Part shown: one piece after another, positions 52,654 through 61,255 of the stretch | Position numbering within the stretch: the first letter of the stretch is position 1 | Layout: each line of letters opens with the position of its first letter | Source: Micrococcales bacterium 72-143 | Lineage (GTDB): Bacteria > Actinomycetota > Actinomycetes > Actinomycetales > Microbacteriaceae | Length of the DNA stretch: 64,000 nt | NCBI GenBank assembly: GCA_001898835.1 | Contig: MKVM01000005.1 | Span: 186,001 to 250,000 of the forward strand | Direction of reading: 5' to 3' | Notes under the pieces: model-generated | Told to the model about the DNA's origin: nothing | Databases searched by the model: none | What the model saw: the letters and a program-made list of their open reading frames with translations, nothing else | Made by a program: the position numbers and the translations under genes

Positions 52654-53097
52654 GTGGCCGACACCACGGTCCGGGCGGTCGAGCCGGCCGACGCGGCGCG
52701 CTGGCGCGAGCTTTTCACCGCGTACGGGGTCTTCTACGAGACCGAGTTCGGCGACGAGGTCCTCGACAGCGTCTGGGAGCAGCTGCTCGCCGACGACTCC
52801 GGCATCGACGCGCTCGTCGCGGAGCGCGACGGGCAGGTCGTCGGCATCGCCCACTACCGCTCGCATCCGGACACCTTCTCGGGCGGCCGGGACTGGTTCC
52901 TCGACGACCTCTTCGTGGACCCGGCCGCGCGCGGCACGGGAGCGGGGCGCGCGCTCATCGAGGCGATCGCGGAGCTGTCGGCCGGCACGGGCGGCTCGCT
53001 GCGCTGGATCACCGCCGACGACAACCTCACGGCGCAGGCGCTGTACGAGAAGGTCGCCACCCGCACCCGCTGGGTCATGTACGAGACGCGCCGCTGA
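52654..53097 (+). CDS. GNAT-family N-acetyltransferase
   Basis: The 147-residue protein starts at a GTG seven bases after GGAGG. It has the GNAT core with VVGIAHYRSHPDTFSGG, LDDLFVDPAARGTGAGRALIEAIAELS (the acetyl-CoA loop R-G-T-G-A-G-R) and ITADDNLTAQALYEKV. Such proteins acetylate amines or protein N-termini. It follows valS by two bases, so it is co-transcribed, and its stop overlaps the next start. Confidence 0.87.
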   Translation: MADTTVRAVEPADAARWRELFTAYGVFYETEFGDEVLDSVWEQLLADDSGIDALVAERDGQVVGIAHYRSHPDTFSGGRDWFLDDLFVDPAARGTGAGRALIEAIAELSAGTGGSLRWITADDNLTAQALYEKVATRTRWVMYETRR

Positions 53098-53324
53098 TGC
53101 AGCTCGGAACGCGGTGGAGCGTCGGCGGCGAGGTGCCGCCGCGGGTTCCGGATGCCATGGTCGCCGCGATCCGCGAGGTCGAGTCCGAGCTCGCGGGCGT
53201 CGACACGTCCTCCTGGCGCTGGACCCTCACCTGGCTCGAGGGCCGGCCCGTGGCCGAGCTCGACGACGGCACGCGCCTGCGGCTCGCACCCGACGGCGCC
53301 GTCCTCCGCGACCTGCTCGACTGA
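53097..53324 (+). CDS. Small hypothetical protein
   Basis: The 75-residue protein starts at an ATG that shares a base with the GNAT stop (TGATG). It has a helix (PDAMVAAIREVESELAG) and a beta-rich end (WRWTLTWLEGRPVAELDDGTRLRLAPDG). No membrane segment or recognised domain. Coupling to the GNAT gene and good codon use support it as real. Confidence 0.65.
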   Translation: MQLGTRWSVGGEVPPRVPDAMVAAIREVESELAGVDTSSWRWTLTWLEGRPVAELDDGTRLRLAPDGAVLRDLLD

Positions 53325-53325
53325 G

Positions 53326-53363
53326 GTCTCAGTACACCGCCCACGGCGGCACTCGATCAGCGG
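53326..53363. repeat. Degenerate single REP unit
   Basis: GTCTCAGTACACCGCCCACGGCGGCACTCGATCAGCGG in reduced form matches the reverse complement of the left REP of copy B (GTCTCGATACACCGCC...GGCGGCACTCGACCAGCGG), with a shortened loop. It lies exactly between two convergent genes. Confidence 0.7.
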
Positions 53364-53368
53364 AAAGG

Positions 53369-54172
53369 CTACTTCCGGGCGAGGATCTCGCCGTGGGGGA
53401 AGGCCATCCAGCCGTCCGGGTCCTCGGCCCAGTGGGCCCAGGCGGAGCTGATGGCCTGCAGGTCGGCACGCGTCGCGAGGCCCTTGCCGAGCGCGTCGTC
53501 GGCGAAGGCCGAGGCGAGCACGCGGTCCCGCCACATGCCGCCCCACCAGGTGCGCTCGTCGTCGTCCGAGAAGCACCAGAGGGAGGCCGTCGACTCGACC
53601 GAGGCGAAGCCCGCCTCGCGCGCCCACGCCTTGAGGCGGCGCCCGGCATCCGGTTCTCCGCCGTTGCTGCGGTGCACGCGCTGGTAGAGCACCGCCCACG
53701 ACTCGAGCCCCAGGGTGAGCGGATGGATGACGACGCCCGCGTAGTCGCATTCGCGCACCGCGACGACCCCGCCGTCGGCGACCACCCGCCGGAACTCGGC
53801 GAGCGCCTCGACCGGCCGGCCGAGGTGCTGCAGCACCTGGTGGGCGTGCACGACGTCGAACTCGCCGTCGGCGTACGGCAGGGCGTAGGCGTCGGCGACG
53901 TGGAACTCGACATTCGTGACGCCGCGCTCGGCGGCGTGCGCACGCGCCTGCGCGACCACGTCCTCCGAGGCGTCGATGCCGACCACACGACCCGGGGCCA
54001 CGAGCTCGGCGAGGTCGACCGTGATCGTGCCCGGCCCCGCGCCGACGTCGAGGATCGACATCCCCGGCTGCAGGTGCGGCAGCAGGTACGCGGCCGAGTT
54101 GAGAGCGGTGCGCCAGATGTGCGACCGCAGCACCGTCTCATGGTGGCCGTGGGTGTAGTGCTCGGCGCTCAT
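53369..54172 (-). CDS. Class I SAM-dependent methyltransferase
   Basis: The 267-residue protein has the Rossmann methyltransferase motifs MSILDVGAGPGTITVDLAELV (motif I), VVGIDASEDVVAQAR (motif II), FHVADAYALPYADGEFDVVHAHQVLQHLGRPVEAL (motifs post-II to III) and ADGGVVAVRECDYAG. It is of the UbiE/MenG-like group; the substrate is unknown. TAGATT at exactly -12 to -7 makes it leaderless. Its promoter is the mirror image of that of the M3 peptidase gene. Confidence 0.85.
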   Translation of the reverse strand: MSAEHYTHGHHETVLRSHIWRTALNSAAYLLPHLQPGMSILDVGAGPGTITVDLAELVAPGRVVGIDASEDVVAQARAHAAERGVTNVEFHVADAYALPYADGEFDVVHAHQVLQHLGRPVEALAEFRRVVADGGVVAVRECDYAGVVIHPLTLGLESWAVLYQRVHRSNGGEPDAGRRLKAWAREAGFASVESTASLWCFSDDDERTWWGGMWRDRVLASAFADDALGKGLATRADLQAISSAWAHWAEDPDGWMAFPHGEILARK

Positions 54173-54178
54173 CCCGCC

Positions 54179-54289
54179 AATCTACCGAGTGCGCGGCGCG
54201 CGAACTCCGACGCAGGGTCGCCTACGACCGCTACCTGCAGACGACATCGCGTCTCTGTCGGAGTTCGCGCGGCCGCACGATTCTAGGCT
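54179..54289. promoter_or_regulatory. Mirror-image divergent promoters on a 90-bp inverted repeat
   Basis: Inverted arms of 22-23 bp (54189-54211 and 54257-54278, core GCGCGAACTCCGAC) flank a 45-bp spacer. Each arm carries the hexamer GAGTTC exactly 17 bp from a -10: TAGATT (54184-54179) for the methyltransferase and TAGGCT (54284-54289) for the peptidase. Both -10s end seven bases before the start codons. Confidence 0.7.
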
Positions 54290-54295
54290 GGACGG

Positions 54296-56311
54296 ATGAC
54301 GAACCCGTTCTTCGCCGACAGCGCGCTCCCCTACCAGCTGCCCGACTTCGCCGCCGTGCGCGACGAGCACTTCCGCGAGGCATTCGACGCCGGGATGGCC
54401 GAGCAGCTCGCGGAGGTCGCGGCGATCACCGCCGACCCCGCAGCGCCGAGCTTCGAGAACACCTTCGTGCCCCTCGAGCGCTCGGGTCGCGTGCTCGACC
54501 GCGTCGCGACGGTGTTCTTCACCCTCGCCTCCTCCGACACCACGGATGCCATCCAGTCCCTCGAGGAGGAGCTCGCCCCGCGCCTCGCCGCGCACCACGA
54601 CGCGATCGTGCTCGACCCGGCCCTCTTCGCTCGCGTCGATGCCATCCACGCCGAGCGCGACGCCCTCGACGCCGAGCAGCGCTACCTCGTGGAGCGACGG
54701 CACATCGAGATGGTGCTCGCCGGCGCGGCCCTCGACGAGCCCGCGAAGGAGCGCCTGCGCGAGCTCAACCAGCGGATCTCGACCCTCACCACGCGTTTCG
54801 AGAAGAACCTGCTGAACGACACCAACGCGCTCGCCGTACACGTGACGGACGCGGCGGAGCTCGCGGGGCTCGCCGCATCCGAGCGCTCCGCGGCACGAGA
54901 GGCCGCCGCCGCCCGCGACCTCGACGGCTGGCTCGTGACGCTCGTGCTGCCGACCGGCCACCCGTGGCTGTCGTCGATCGAGGTGCCCGCGACCCGCGCC
55001 CGCATCATGGAGGCCTCCCGCGCGCGCGGGACCCGCGGCGGCGAGTTCGACAACCGCGACCTCGTGCTCGACCTCGTGCGCGCCCGCGCCGAGCGCGCCC
55101 GGCTGCTCGGCTTCCGCGACCACGCCTCGGTCGTGACGGCGGATGAGACGGCCGGCTCCCCCGAGGCGGTCGCCGAGCTGCTGGGTCGCCTCGCGCCCGC
55201 CGCCGCGCGCAACGCATCCGTCGAGCGCGCCGAGCTGGCCGAGACCTTCGGCGCCCCCGTCACGGCCTCGGACTGGGCCTACGCCGCGGAGGCCGTGCGC
55301 CGCGAGCGCTACGAGCTCGACACCGCCGCCCTGCGGCCGTGGTTCGAGGCGGAGCGCGTGCTGTGCGACGGGGTGTTCTTCGCCGCCGAGCGGCTGTACG
55401 GCCTGAGCTTCGCGGAGCGCCCCGAACTGCGGGGCTGGAACGACGAGGTGCGGGTGTTCGAGGTGAGCGACGAGGACGGACCGCTCGGCCTCTACCTGCT
55501 CGACCTGTACACGCGCGACGCGAAGCGCGGCGGGGCGTGGATGAACTCGCTCGTGGTGCGCAACGAGCTGCTCGGTCAGGGGGCCGTCGTCACCAACAAC
55601 CTCAACGTGCCGCGCCCCGCGGCGGGCGAGCCCACCCTGCTGACCCTCGACGAGGTGGAGACCTTCTTCCACGAGTTCGGCCACGCGCTGCACGGCCTGT
55701 TCGCCCACGCGCGCTACCCGAGCCTCGGCGGCACGAACGTGTTCCGCGACTTCGTGGAGTTCCCGAGCCAGGTCAACGAGATGTGGGCGATGTGGCCCGA
55801 GGTGCTCGCGAACTACGCCCGCCACCACGAGACGGGCGAACCGCTCGATCCCTCGATCGCCCAGCGCCTGCGCGACGCGGAGCGCTTCGGGCAGGGCTTC
55901 GGCACGAGCGAGTACCTGCAGGCGGCGCTCCTCGACCAGGCCTGGCACACCCTCGACCTCGAGGACGCGCAGGCGGTGACGGATGCCGCCGCCTTCGAGG
56001 CGGACGCGCTCGCCGCCGCCGGTCTCGCGGATGACGCCGTGCCCCCGCGCTACGCGACGACGTACTTCGCCCACGTGTTCTCGGGCGGCTACGACGCCGG
56101 CTACTACTCGTACATCTGGAGCGAGGTGCTCGACGCCGACACGGTCGAGTGGTTCCGCGAGAACGGCGGCCTGACGCGGGAGAACGGGGAGCGCTTCCGG
56201 CGGCGCCTGCTGCAGACGGCCGGCACGCGCGATCCGCTCGCCGCCTTCCGGGACTTCCGGGGGCGGGATGCGGCCCTCGAGCCGCTGCTGGAGCGTCGCG
56301 GGCTGGGGTGA
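54296..56311 (+). CDS. dcp: M3-family oligopeptidase (peptidyl-dipeptidase Dcp-like)
   Basis: The 671-residue cytoplasmic metallopeptidase begins MTNPFFADSALPYQLPDFAAVRDEHF, typical of Dcp/OpdA. It carries the zinc motif FFHEFGHALHGLFAH near residue 458 (HEXXH), then FVEFPSQVNEMWA (third ligand Glu) and the late FSGGYDAGYYSYIWSEVL substrate-binding block. It trims oligopeptides from proteasome or Clp degradation. The mRNA is predicted to be leaderless. Confidence 0.92.
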   Translation: MTNPFFADSALPYQLPDFAAVRDEHFREAFDAGMAEQLAEVAAITADPAAPSFENTFVPLERSGRVLDRVATVFFTLASSDTTDAIQSLEEELAPRLAAHHDAIVLDPALFARVDAIHAERDALDAEQRYLVERRHIEMVLAGAALDEPAKERLRELNQRISTLTTRFEKNLLNDTNALAVHVTDAAELAGLAASERSAAREAAAARDLDGWLVTLVLPTGHPWLSSIEVPATRARIMEASRARGTRGGEFDNRDLVLDLVRARAERARLLGFRDHASVVTADETAGSPEAVAELLGRLAPAAARNASVERAELAETFGAPVTASDWAYAAEAVRRERYELDTAALRPWFEAERVLCDGVFFAAERLYGLSFAERPELRGWNDEVRVFEVSDEDGPLGLYLLDLYTRDAKRGGAWMNSLVVRNELLGQGAVVTNNLNVPRPAAGEPTLLTLDEVETFFHEFGHALHGLFAHARYPSLGGTNVFRDFVEFPSQVNEMWAMWPEVLANYARHHETGEPLDPSIAQRLRDAERFGQGFGTSEYLQAALLDQAWHTLDLEDAQAVTDAAAFEADALAAAGLADDAVPPRYATTYFAHVFSGGYDAGYYSYIWSEVLDADTVEWFRENGGLTRENGERFRRRLLQTAGTRDPLAAFRDFRGRDAALEPLLERRGLG

Positions 56312-56352
56312 CGCGCCCGCACCGCATCCGCGTTTGACAGTGCGGCGCGGGG

Positions 56353-56401
56353 TGAGGTTAGGTTAACCTCAGTGCCATCTATTTAGGTGAGCCTTACCTC
56401 A
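56353..56401 (+). promoter_or_regulatory. Tandem DtxR/IdeR iron boxes
   Basis: Box 1 (56353-56371) is the perfect palindrome TGAGGTTA-ggt-TAACCTCA and matches the consensus TTAGGTTAGGCTAACCTAA at 16 of 19 positions. Box 2 (56383-56401), TTAGGTGAGCCTTACCTCA, matches at 15 of 19. Their centres are 30 bp apart. They control the siderophore uptake operon that starts at 56425. Confidence 0.85.
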
Positions 56402-56424
56402 TTCCCCCATCCGAAAGGATCCTC

Positions 56425-57444
56425 GTGCGCGTCCTCCGCACCCTTCCGATCGTCGCCGCCGCAGCCCTCGCGCTGTCGGCCTGCGCCACCACCACGGCAC
56501 CCGAGGCCGGCTCCGACGCGCCGGGCGACGCATCCGCCTTCCCCGTCACGATCGAGCACGCGTTCGGCGAGACGACGATCGCCGCGAAGCCCGAACGCGT
56601 GGCGACCGTCTCCTGGTCCAACCAGGAGGTGCCGATCGCGCTCGGCGTCGTGCCCGTCGGGATGGCGAAGGTCACCTGGGGCGACGACGACGGCGACGGC
56701 ATCCTGCCGTGGGTCGAGGAGAAGCTCGACGAGCTCGGCGGAGAGACCCCGGTGCTCTTCAACGAGGACGACGGCATCGACTTCGAGGCCGTGGCAGACA
56801 CCCACCCCGACGTGATCCTCGCCGCCTACTCGGGTCTCACCCAGGAGGACTACGACACCCTCTCGAAGATCGCACCCGTCGTCGCCTACCCCGAGGTGGC
56901 CTGGGGCACCTCCGTCGACGACATGATCCGACTGAACGCGAAGGCGCTCGGCCTCTCGAAGGAGGGCGACGCCCTCATCGAGCAGCTGCACGGCAAGATC
57001 GACGCGGCGCTCGAGGCGAACGCGGTGATCAAGGACAAGAAGATCCTGTTCTCCTTCATCGACCCGTCCGACTTCAGCCAGATCGGCTTCTACACGACGC
57101 TCGACACCCGCCCCGGCTTCCTCAAGGGGCTCGGACTGCCCGTGCCGGCCGTCGTCGAGGAGGAGTCGGCCGCGACGGACTCCTTCTACACGAGCGCGAG
57201 CTCCGAGGAGGCCGAGCGCTTCGCCGACGTCGACATCTTCGTCACCTACGGCGACCCGGACGGCGACCTCGTCGCGCAGCTCCAGGCCGACCCGCTGCTG
57301 TCGAAGATCCCGGCCATCGCCGCGGGCCACGTCGTGATCCTCCCGAACGCCACACCGCTCGCGGCCTCCGCCAACCCGTCGCCGCTCTCGATCGGCTACA
57401 ACATCGGCGACTACTTCGCGCTGTTCGCCGCACAGGCCGGGTGA
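56425..57444 (+). CDS. Iron-siderophore substrate-binding lipoprotein
   Basis: The 339-residue protein starts at a GTG with AAGGA five bases upstream. The signal peptide VLRTLPIVAAAALALSACATT ends in the lipobox LSAC, so it is a lipoprotein. The mature part is a class III (FecB/FepB) binding protein: VTIEHAFGETTIAAKPERVATVSW, NEDDGIDFEAVADTHPDVILAAYSGL, SKIAPVVAYPEVAWG and the late FVTYGDPDGDLVAQLQADPLL. It delivers ferric siderophores to the two permeases that follow with overlapping starts. Confidence 0.92.
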   Translation: MRVLRTLPIVAAAALALSACATTTAPEAGSDAPGDASAFPVTIEHAFGETTIAAKPERVATVSWSNQEVPIALGVVPVGMAKVTWGDDDGDGILPWVEEKLDELGGETPVLFNEDDGIDFEAVADTHPDVILAAYSGLTQEDYDTLSKIAPVVAYPEVAWGTSVDDMIRLNAKALGLSKEGDALIEQLHGKIDAALEANAVIKDKKILFSFIDPSDFSQIGFYTTLDTRPGFLKGLGLPVPAVVEEESAATDSFYTSASSEEAERFADVDIFVTYGDPDGDLVAQLQADPLLSKIPAIAAGHVVILPNATPLAASANPSPLSIGYNIGDYFALFAAQAG

Positions 57445-58487
57445 CCGCCACCACCGGCTCCCTGACGCCGCCGGACGCCGCGACCCTGCGGCGCCCGGCG
57501 GTCGTCCGTGTCGCCTGGATCCTCGGCTCCCTCGGAGCGCTGCTCGCGGCGTCCGCGCTGTCCCTCGCGATCGGCACGCGCACCGTGTCCCTCGACGAGA
57601 TCATGGCGGCGCTCGGCGGGGACGCCTCCTCGATCGGCGCGGCCGCCGTCACGGCCCGGATGCCGCGCACGGCGCTGGCGATCCTGGTCGGCGCCGCGCT
57701 CGCCCTCTCGGGGGCATCGCTGCAGGCGGTCACCCGCAACCCGCTCGCGGATCCCGGCATCCTCGGCCTCTCGATGGGCGCCTCGCTCGCCGTCGTGACG
57801 GGCATGGCGTTCTTCGGGCTGTCCGACCCGGTCTCGGTCGTCGTGGTCGCGATCGTCGGCACGACGGCGGCCGGTGTCTTCGTCTACGCCGTCGGGTCGC
57901 TCGGCCGCGGTGGTCCGACGCCGCTCAAGCTCGCCCTCGCGGGCGCCGCCACGACCGCCGCGCTCGGCTCGCTGGTGAGCGCCATCCTGCTGCCCCGCAT
58001 CCAGGAGATGACCTCGTTCCGGTTCTGGCAGATCGGTGGTGTCGGCGGCGCCGTGTGGGACCGCATCGCGCTCGTCGCCCCCGCGTTCGCCGTGGGCGCC
58101 GCCCTCGTGCTCGTCATGGCCCGCGGCATGAACTCGCTCGCGCTCGGCGACGAGGTCGCGACGGGGCTCGGCGAGCACGTGGGCCGCACGCGCCTCATCG
58201 CCTCGGCGGGCGCCTTCGTGCTGTGCGGCGCGGCGACAGCGATCGCCGGCCCCATCGGCTTCGTGGGCCTCATCGTGCCGCACCTGTGCCGCCTGCTCGT
58301 CGGCACCGACCACCGCTGGCTGCTGCCGGTGAGCGCCGTCGTCGGCGCCGTGCTGCTGACCTCGGCGGATGTCGTGGGCCGCGTGATCGCGCGACCGGAC
58401 GAGGTCGAGGTCGGCATCGTCACGGCGCTCATCGGCGCCCCCGTGTTCATCGCGCTCGCGCGCCGGCGGAAGGTGCGCGAGCTGTGA
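57441..58487 (+). CDS. FecCD-family siderophore permease, first subunit
   Basis: The 348-residue permease starts at a GTG overlapping the preceding stop. It has about ten membrane helices and the BtuC/FecCD motifs RMPRTALAILVGAALALSGASLQAVTRNPLADPGILGLSMGAS and, near the end, GPIGFVGLIVPHLCRLLVGTDHR, the loop that contacts the ATPase. It pairs with the next gene as a heterodimer. Confidence 0.92.
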   Translation: MTATTGSLTPPDAATLRRPAVVRVAWILGSLGALLAASALSLAIGTRTVSLDEIMAALGGDASSIGAAAVTARMPRTALAILVGAALALSGASLQAVTRNPLADPGILGLSMGASLAVVTGMAFFGLSDPVSVVVVAIVGTTAAGVFVYAVGSLGRGGPTPLKLALAGAATTAALGSLVSAILLPRIQEMTSFRFWQIGGVGGAVWDRIALVAPAFAVGAALVLVMARGMNSLALGDEVATGLGEHVGRTRLIASAGAFVLCGAATAIAGPIGFVGLIVPHLCRLLVGTDHRWLLPVSAVVGAVLLTSADVVGRVIARPDEVEVGIVTALIGAPVFIALARRRKVREL

Positions 58488-59548
58488 GCGGCGCCGTGGT
58501 GGCCGCCGCGCCCGCCCGTGAGGAGACCCTCGCGGGCGTCGTCGCGGGCCGCCGCCGACGCACCCGCCGCCGGGTGGTGCGCACCACCGTGCTCGCCGGG
58601 CTCGTCGTCGCGGTCTTCGCCGCGAGCCTCATGATCGGCAAGACCCTCTACGGGCCGGACGAGGTGATCCGCGTCATCCTCGGCCAGCAGGTTCCCGGGG
58701 CGTCGTTCACCGTCGGCGAGCTGCGCCTGCCGCGCGCCACCCTCGGCCTGCTCGCGGGGTTCGCATTCGGCCTCGCGGGGGTCACCTTCCAGACCATGCT
58801 GCGCAACCCGCTCGCCTCCCCCGACATCATCGGCATCACCTGGGGCGCGAGCGCCGCCGGCGTCGTCGGCATCGTCGTGCTCTCCTGGAGCGGCGCCGGG
58901 GTGTCGCTCTTCGCGCTCGCGGGCGCGCTCGCGACGGCCCTCGCGATCTACCTGCTCGCCTACCGGCGCGGGTTCTCGGGCGCCCGGCTCGTGCTCATCG
59001 GCATCGGGGTGGCCGCGATGCTCCAGAGCGTCGTGTCGTGGGTGCTCTCGCGCGCATCCGACTGGGACATGCCCGCCGCGATGCGGTGGCTCTCCGGCAG
59101 CCTCAACGGCGCGAGCTGGGAGAGCGTCGCCCCGCTCGCGGCCGCCTCGCTCGTGCTGCTGCCGCTCATGTTCGGGCTCTCGCGCGATCTCGGCGCGCTG
59201 CGGCTCGGCGACGAGACGGCGGCGGCGCTCGGGGTTCGCGTGACGTGGGCGCGGCTCGCGCTCATCCTCGGCGCGGTCGCCCTGCTCGCCTTCGCGACCG
59301 CGGCGGCGGGACCGATCTCCTTCGTCGCCTTCATGGCGGGTCCCATCGCCGGCCGCCTACTCGGACCCGGCTCGTCGCTCCTCCTGCCCGCCGGTCTCGT
59401 CGGCGCGCTGCTCGTGCTCGTCGCCGACCTCGTCGGCCAGTTCGCCTTCGACGCCCGCTACCCGGTCGGCGTCGTCACGGGCGCGCTCGGCGCGCCGTTC
59501 CTCATCTACCTGCTCGCGCGGACGGCCCGCCAGGGAGGCACGCTATGA
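58484..59548 (+). CDS. FecCD-family siderophore permease, second subunit
   Basis: The 354-residue protein, GTG start overlapping the previous stop, has an Arg-rich cytoplasmic N-terminus (AGRRRRTRRRVVRT). About ten helices follow, with LRLPRATLGLLAGFAFGLAGVTFQTMLRNPLASPDIIGITWGAS and GPISFVAFMAGPIAGRLLGPG. The motif MAGPIAGRL in place of VPHLCRLL is usual for the FecD/FepG-type partner. It ends by ATGA overlap into the ATPase gene. Confidence 0.92.
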   Translation: MSGAVVAAAPAREETLAGVVAGRRRRTRRRVVRTTVLAGLVVAVFAASLMIGKTLYGPDEVIRVILGQQVPGASFTVGELRLPRATLGLLAGFAFGLAGVTFQTMLRNPLASPDIIGITWGASAAGVVGIVVLSWSGAGVSLFALAGALATALAIYLLAYRRGFSGARLVLIGIGVAAMLQSVVSWVLSRASDWDMPAAMRWLSGSLNGASWESVAPLAAASLVLLPLMFGLSRDLGALRLGDETAAALGVRVTWARLALILGAVALLAFATAAAGPISFVAFMAGPIAGRLLGPGSSLLLPAGLVGALLVLVADLVGQFAFDARYPVGVVTGALGAPFLIYLLARTARQGGTL

Positions 59549-60345
59549 CCCTCGACCACCGCCTCGAGGCGCGCGAGGTCACCCTCGGCTACGGCGACCG
59601 CACCGTCGTCGACCGGCTCGACCTCGACGTCTCCCCCGGACGCATCACGGCGATCGTCGGCGCGAACGGATGCGGCAAGTCGACCCTGCTGCGCGCCCTC
59701 GCCCGGCTGCTGTCCCCCGCGAGCGGCCAGGTGCTCCTCGACGGCGAGCCGATCGCCTCGCGGCCCTCGAAGCAGGTGGCGCGTGTGCTCGGCCTGCTGC
59801 CGCAGAGCCCCGTCGCCCCCGAGGGGATCACCGTGACCGACCTCGTCGGACGGGGGCGGCATCCGCACCAGCGCCTGCTCGCCCGGTGGAACACCCACGA
59901 CTACGAGGCGGTCGCGGCCGCCCTCGCCGCCACCGGCACGAGCGAGCTCGCCGAGCGCAGCGTCGACGAGCTCTCGGGGGGTCAGCGCCAGCGGGTCTGG
60001 ATCGCGATGGCACTCGCCCAGGAGACCGAGATCCTGCTGCTCGACGAGCCGACCACCTTCCTCGACGTCGCCCACCAGATCGAGGTGCTCGACCTGCTCG
60101 CGGAGCTCGGCCGCGACCGCGGCACGACCATCGTCATGGTGCTGCACGACCTCAACCTCGCGGCGCGCTATGCGGACGAGATCGTCGCCATGAGCGAGGG
60201 CCGCATCGTCGCGAGCGGTGCGCCCGCCGAGATCCTCACCCCCGAGCTCGTCGAGCAGGTGTTCGGCATCCGCAGCCACGTCATCCCCGACCCCGTGTCG
60301 GAGACCCCCCTCGTCGTCCCGATCGGAAGGCACCATGTCCGCTGA
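59545..60345 (+). CDS. Siderophore ABC transporter ATPase
   Basis: The 266-residue ATPase shows ITAIVGANGCGKSTLLRALARLL (Walker A), the Q-loop LGLLPQSPVAPEGITVTDLVGRGRHPHQ, signature ELSGGQRQRVWIAMALAQ, and ILLLDEPTTFLDVAHQ (Walker B and D-loop), all typical of FecE/FepC. It energises uptake by the two permeases. Its 3' end overlaps the siderophore-interacting protein start by 11 bases. Confidence 0.94.
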   Translation: MTLDHRLEAREVTLGYGDRTVVDRLDLDVSPGRITAIVGANGCGKSTLLRALARLLSPASGQVLLDGEPIASRPSKQVARVLGLLPQSPVAPEGITVTDLVGRGRHPHQRLLARWNTHDYEAVAAALAATGTSELAERSVDELSGGQRQRVWIAMALAQETEILLLDEPTTFLDVAHQIEVLDLLAELGRDRGTTIVMVLHDLNLAARYADEIVAMSEGRIVASGAPAEILTPELVEQVFGIRSHVIPDPVSETPLVVPIGRHHVR

Positions 60346-61255
60346 GACCCTCGCCCGCCCCGCGACCGAGCCGTGGGCGTTCGTCCGCGTCGAGGTCGCG
60401 CGCATCGACGACCTGACGCCCACCTTCCGGCGCTTCGCCCTGCGCCCCACCCGCGCGGAGCGGCTCGCCGACCCCGGCTTCGACCAGCGCATCAAGATCG
60501 TGCCGCCGAGCCCGCAGGGCATCGACGCGATGCCGACCGACCCCGAATGGTACGCGACGTGGCGGGCAATGCCGGCCGGCGAGCGCCCCCCGTTCCGCAC
60601 CTACACGATCCGCGGCTTCGAGGGCGAGGAGCTGCTCGTCGACTTCGCCCTGCACGGACCCGAGGGTCCGGCGGTGCGCTGGGCGATCGACGCGGCGCTC
60701 GGCGACGAGCTGCTCGTGCTGGGACCGCACGCCGCGCACCCGGGACCCTACGGGGGCATCGACTTCGTGCCGCCGGCGAGGAGCGACCACCACCTCCTCG
60801 CCGGCGACGAGACGGCGGCGCCCGCGATCGCCCGCATCCTCGAGCAGCTGCCGCAGGACGCGCGCGGCACGGTCGTCGTCGAGCTGCCGGATGCCGGCGA
60901 CGCCGCGTACCTGCCGCGGCATCCGGGGTTCGCGGTGCACGCCCTCGCGCGCGAGGGGCGACCGCACGGCGATGCCCTCGTCGAGCGCGTCGCCGCGGTC
61001 GCCACCGAGCTGCTCGAGGCGCACCCGGGTGCGGAGCCCGAGGAGGTCGACATCGAGGAGGGCCTCCTCTGGGAGGTGCCCCGCAACGCGCGCGGCGGCG
61101 CCGCGCTCAAGAGCGCCCCGCTCTACGCGTGGCTCGCGGGTGAGGCCGGCACGATCACAACCATCCGCCGGCACCTCGTGAAGGAGCTCGGCATCGACCG
61201 CCGCGCCGTCGCCTTCATGGGCTACTGGCGTCAGGGGCGCGCCGAGAACTCCTGA
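60335..61255 (+). CDS. Siderophore-interacting protein (FAD-dependent ferric-siderophore reductase)
   Basis: The 306-residue protein begins MSAETLARPATEPWAFVRVEV with GGAAGG five bases upstream. SIP-family motifs are LTPTFRRFALRP, RTYTIRGFEGEELLVDFALHG (the FAD-binding RxYT), DHHLLAGDETAAPAIARILEQL and the C-terminal KSAPLYAWLAGEAGTITTIRRHLVKELGIDRRAVAFMGYWRQGRAE. It is the ViuB/SIP type that reduces imported ferric siderophores to release iron. The same activity is fused to IrtA in the other iron locus, so the strain has two reductases. Confidence 0.92.
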   Translation: MSAETLARPATEPWAFVRVEVARIDDLTPTFRRFALRPTRAERLADPGFDQRIKIVPPSPQGIDAMPTDPEWYATWRAMPAGERPPFRTYTIRGFEGEELLVDFALHGPEGPAVRWAIDAALGDELLVLGPHAAHPGPYGGIDFVPPARSDHHLLAGDETAAPAIARILEQLPQDARGTVVVELPDAGDAAYLPRHPGFAVHALAREGRPHGDALVERVAAVATELLEAHPGAEPEEVDIEEGLLWEVPRNARGGAALKSAPLYAWLAGEAGTITTIRRHLVKELGIDRRAVAFMGYWRQGRAENS

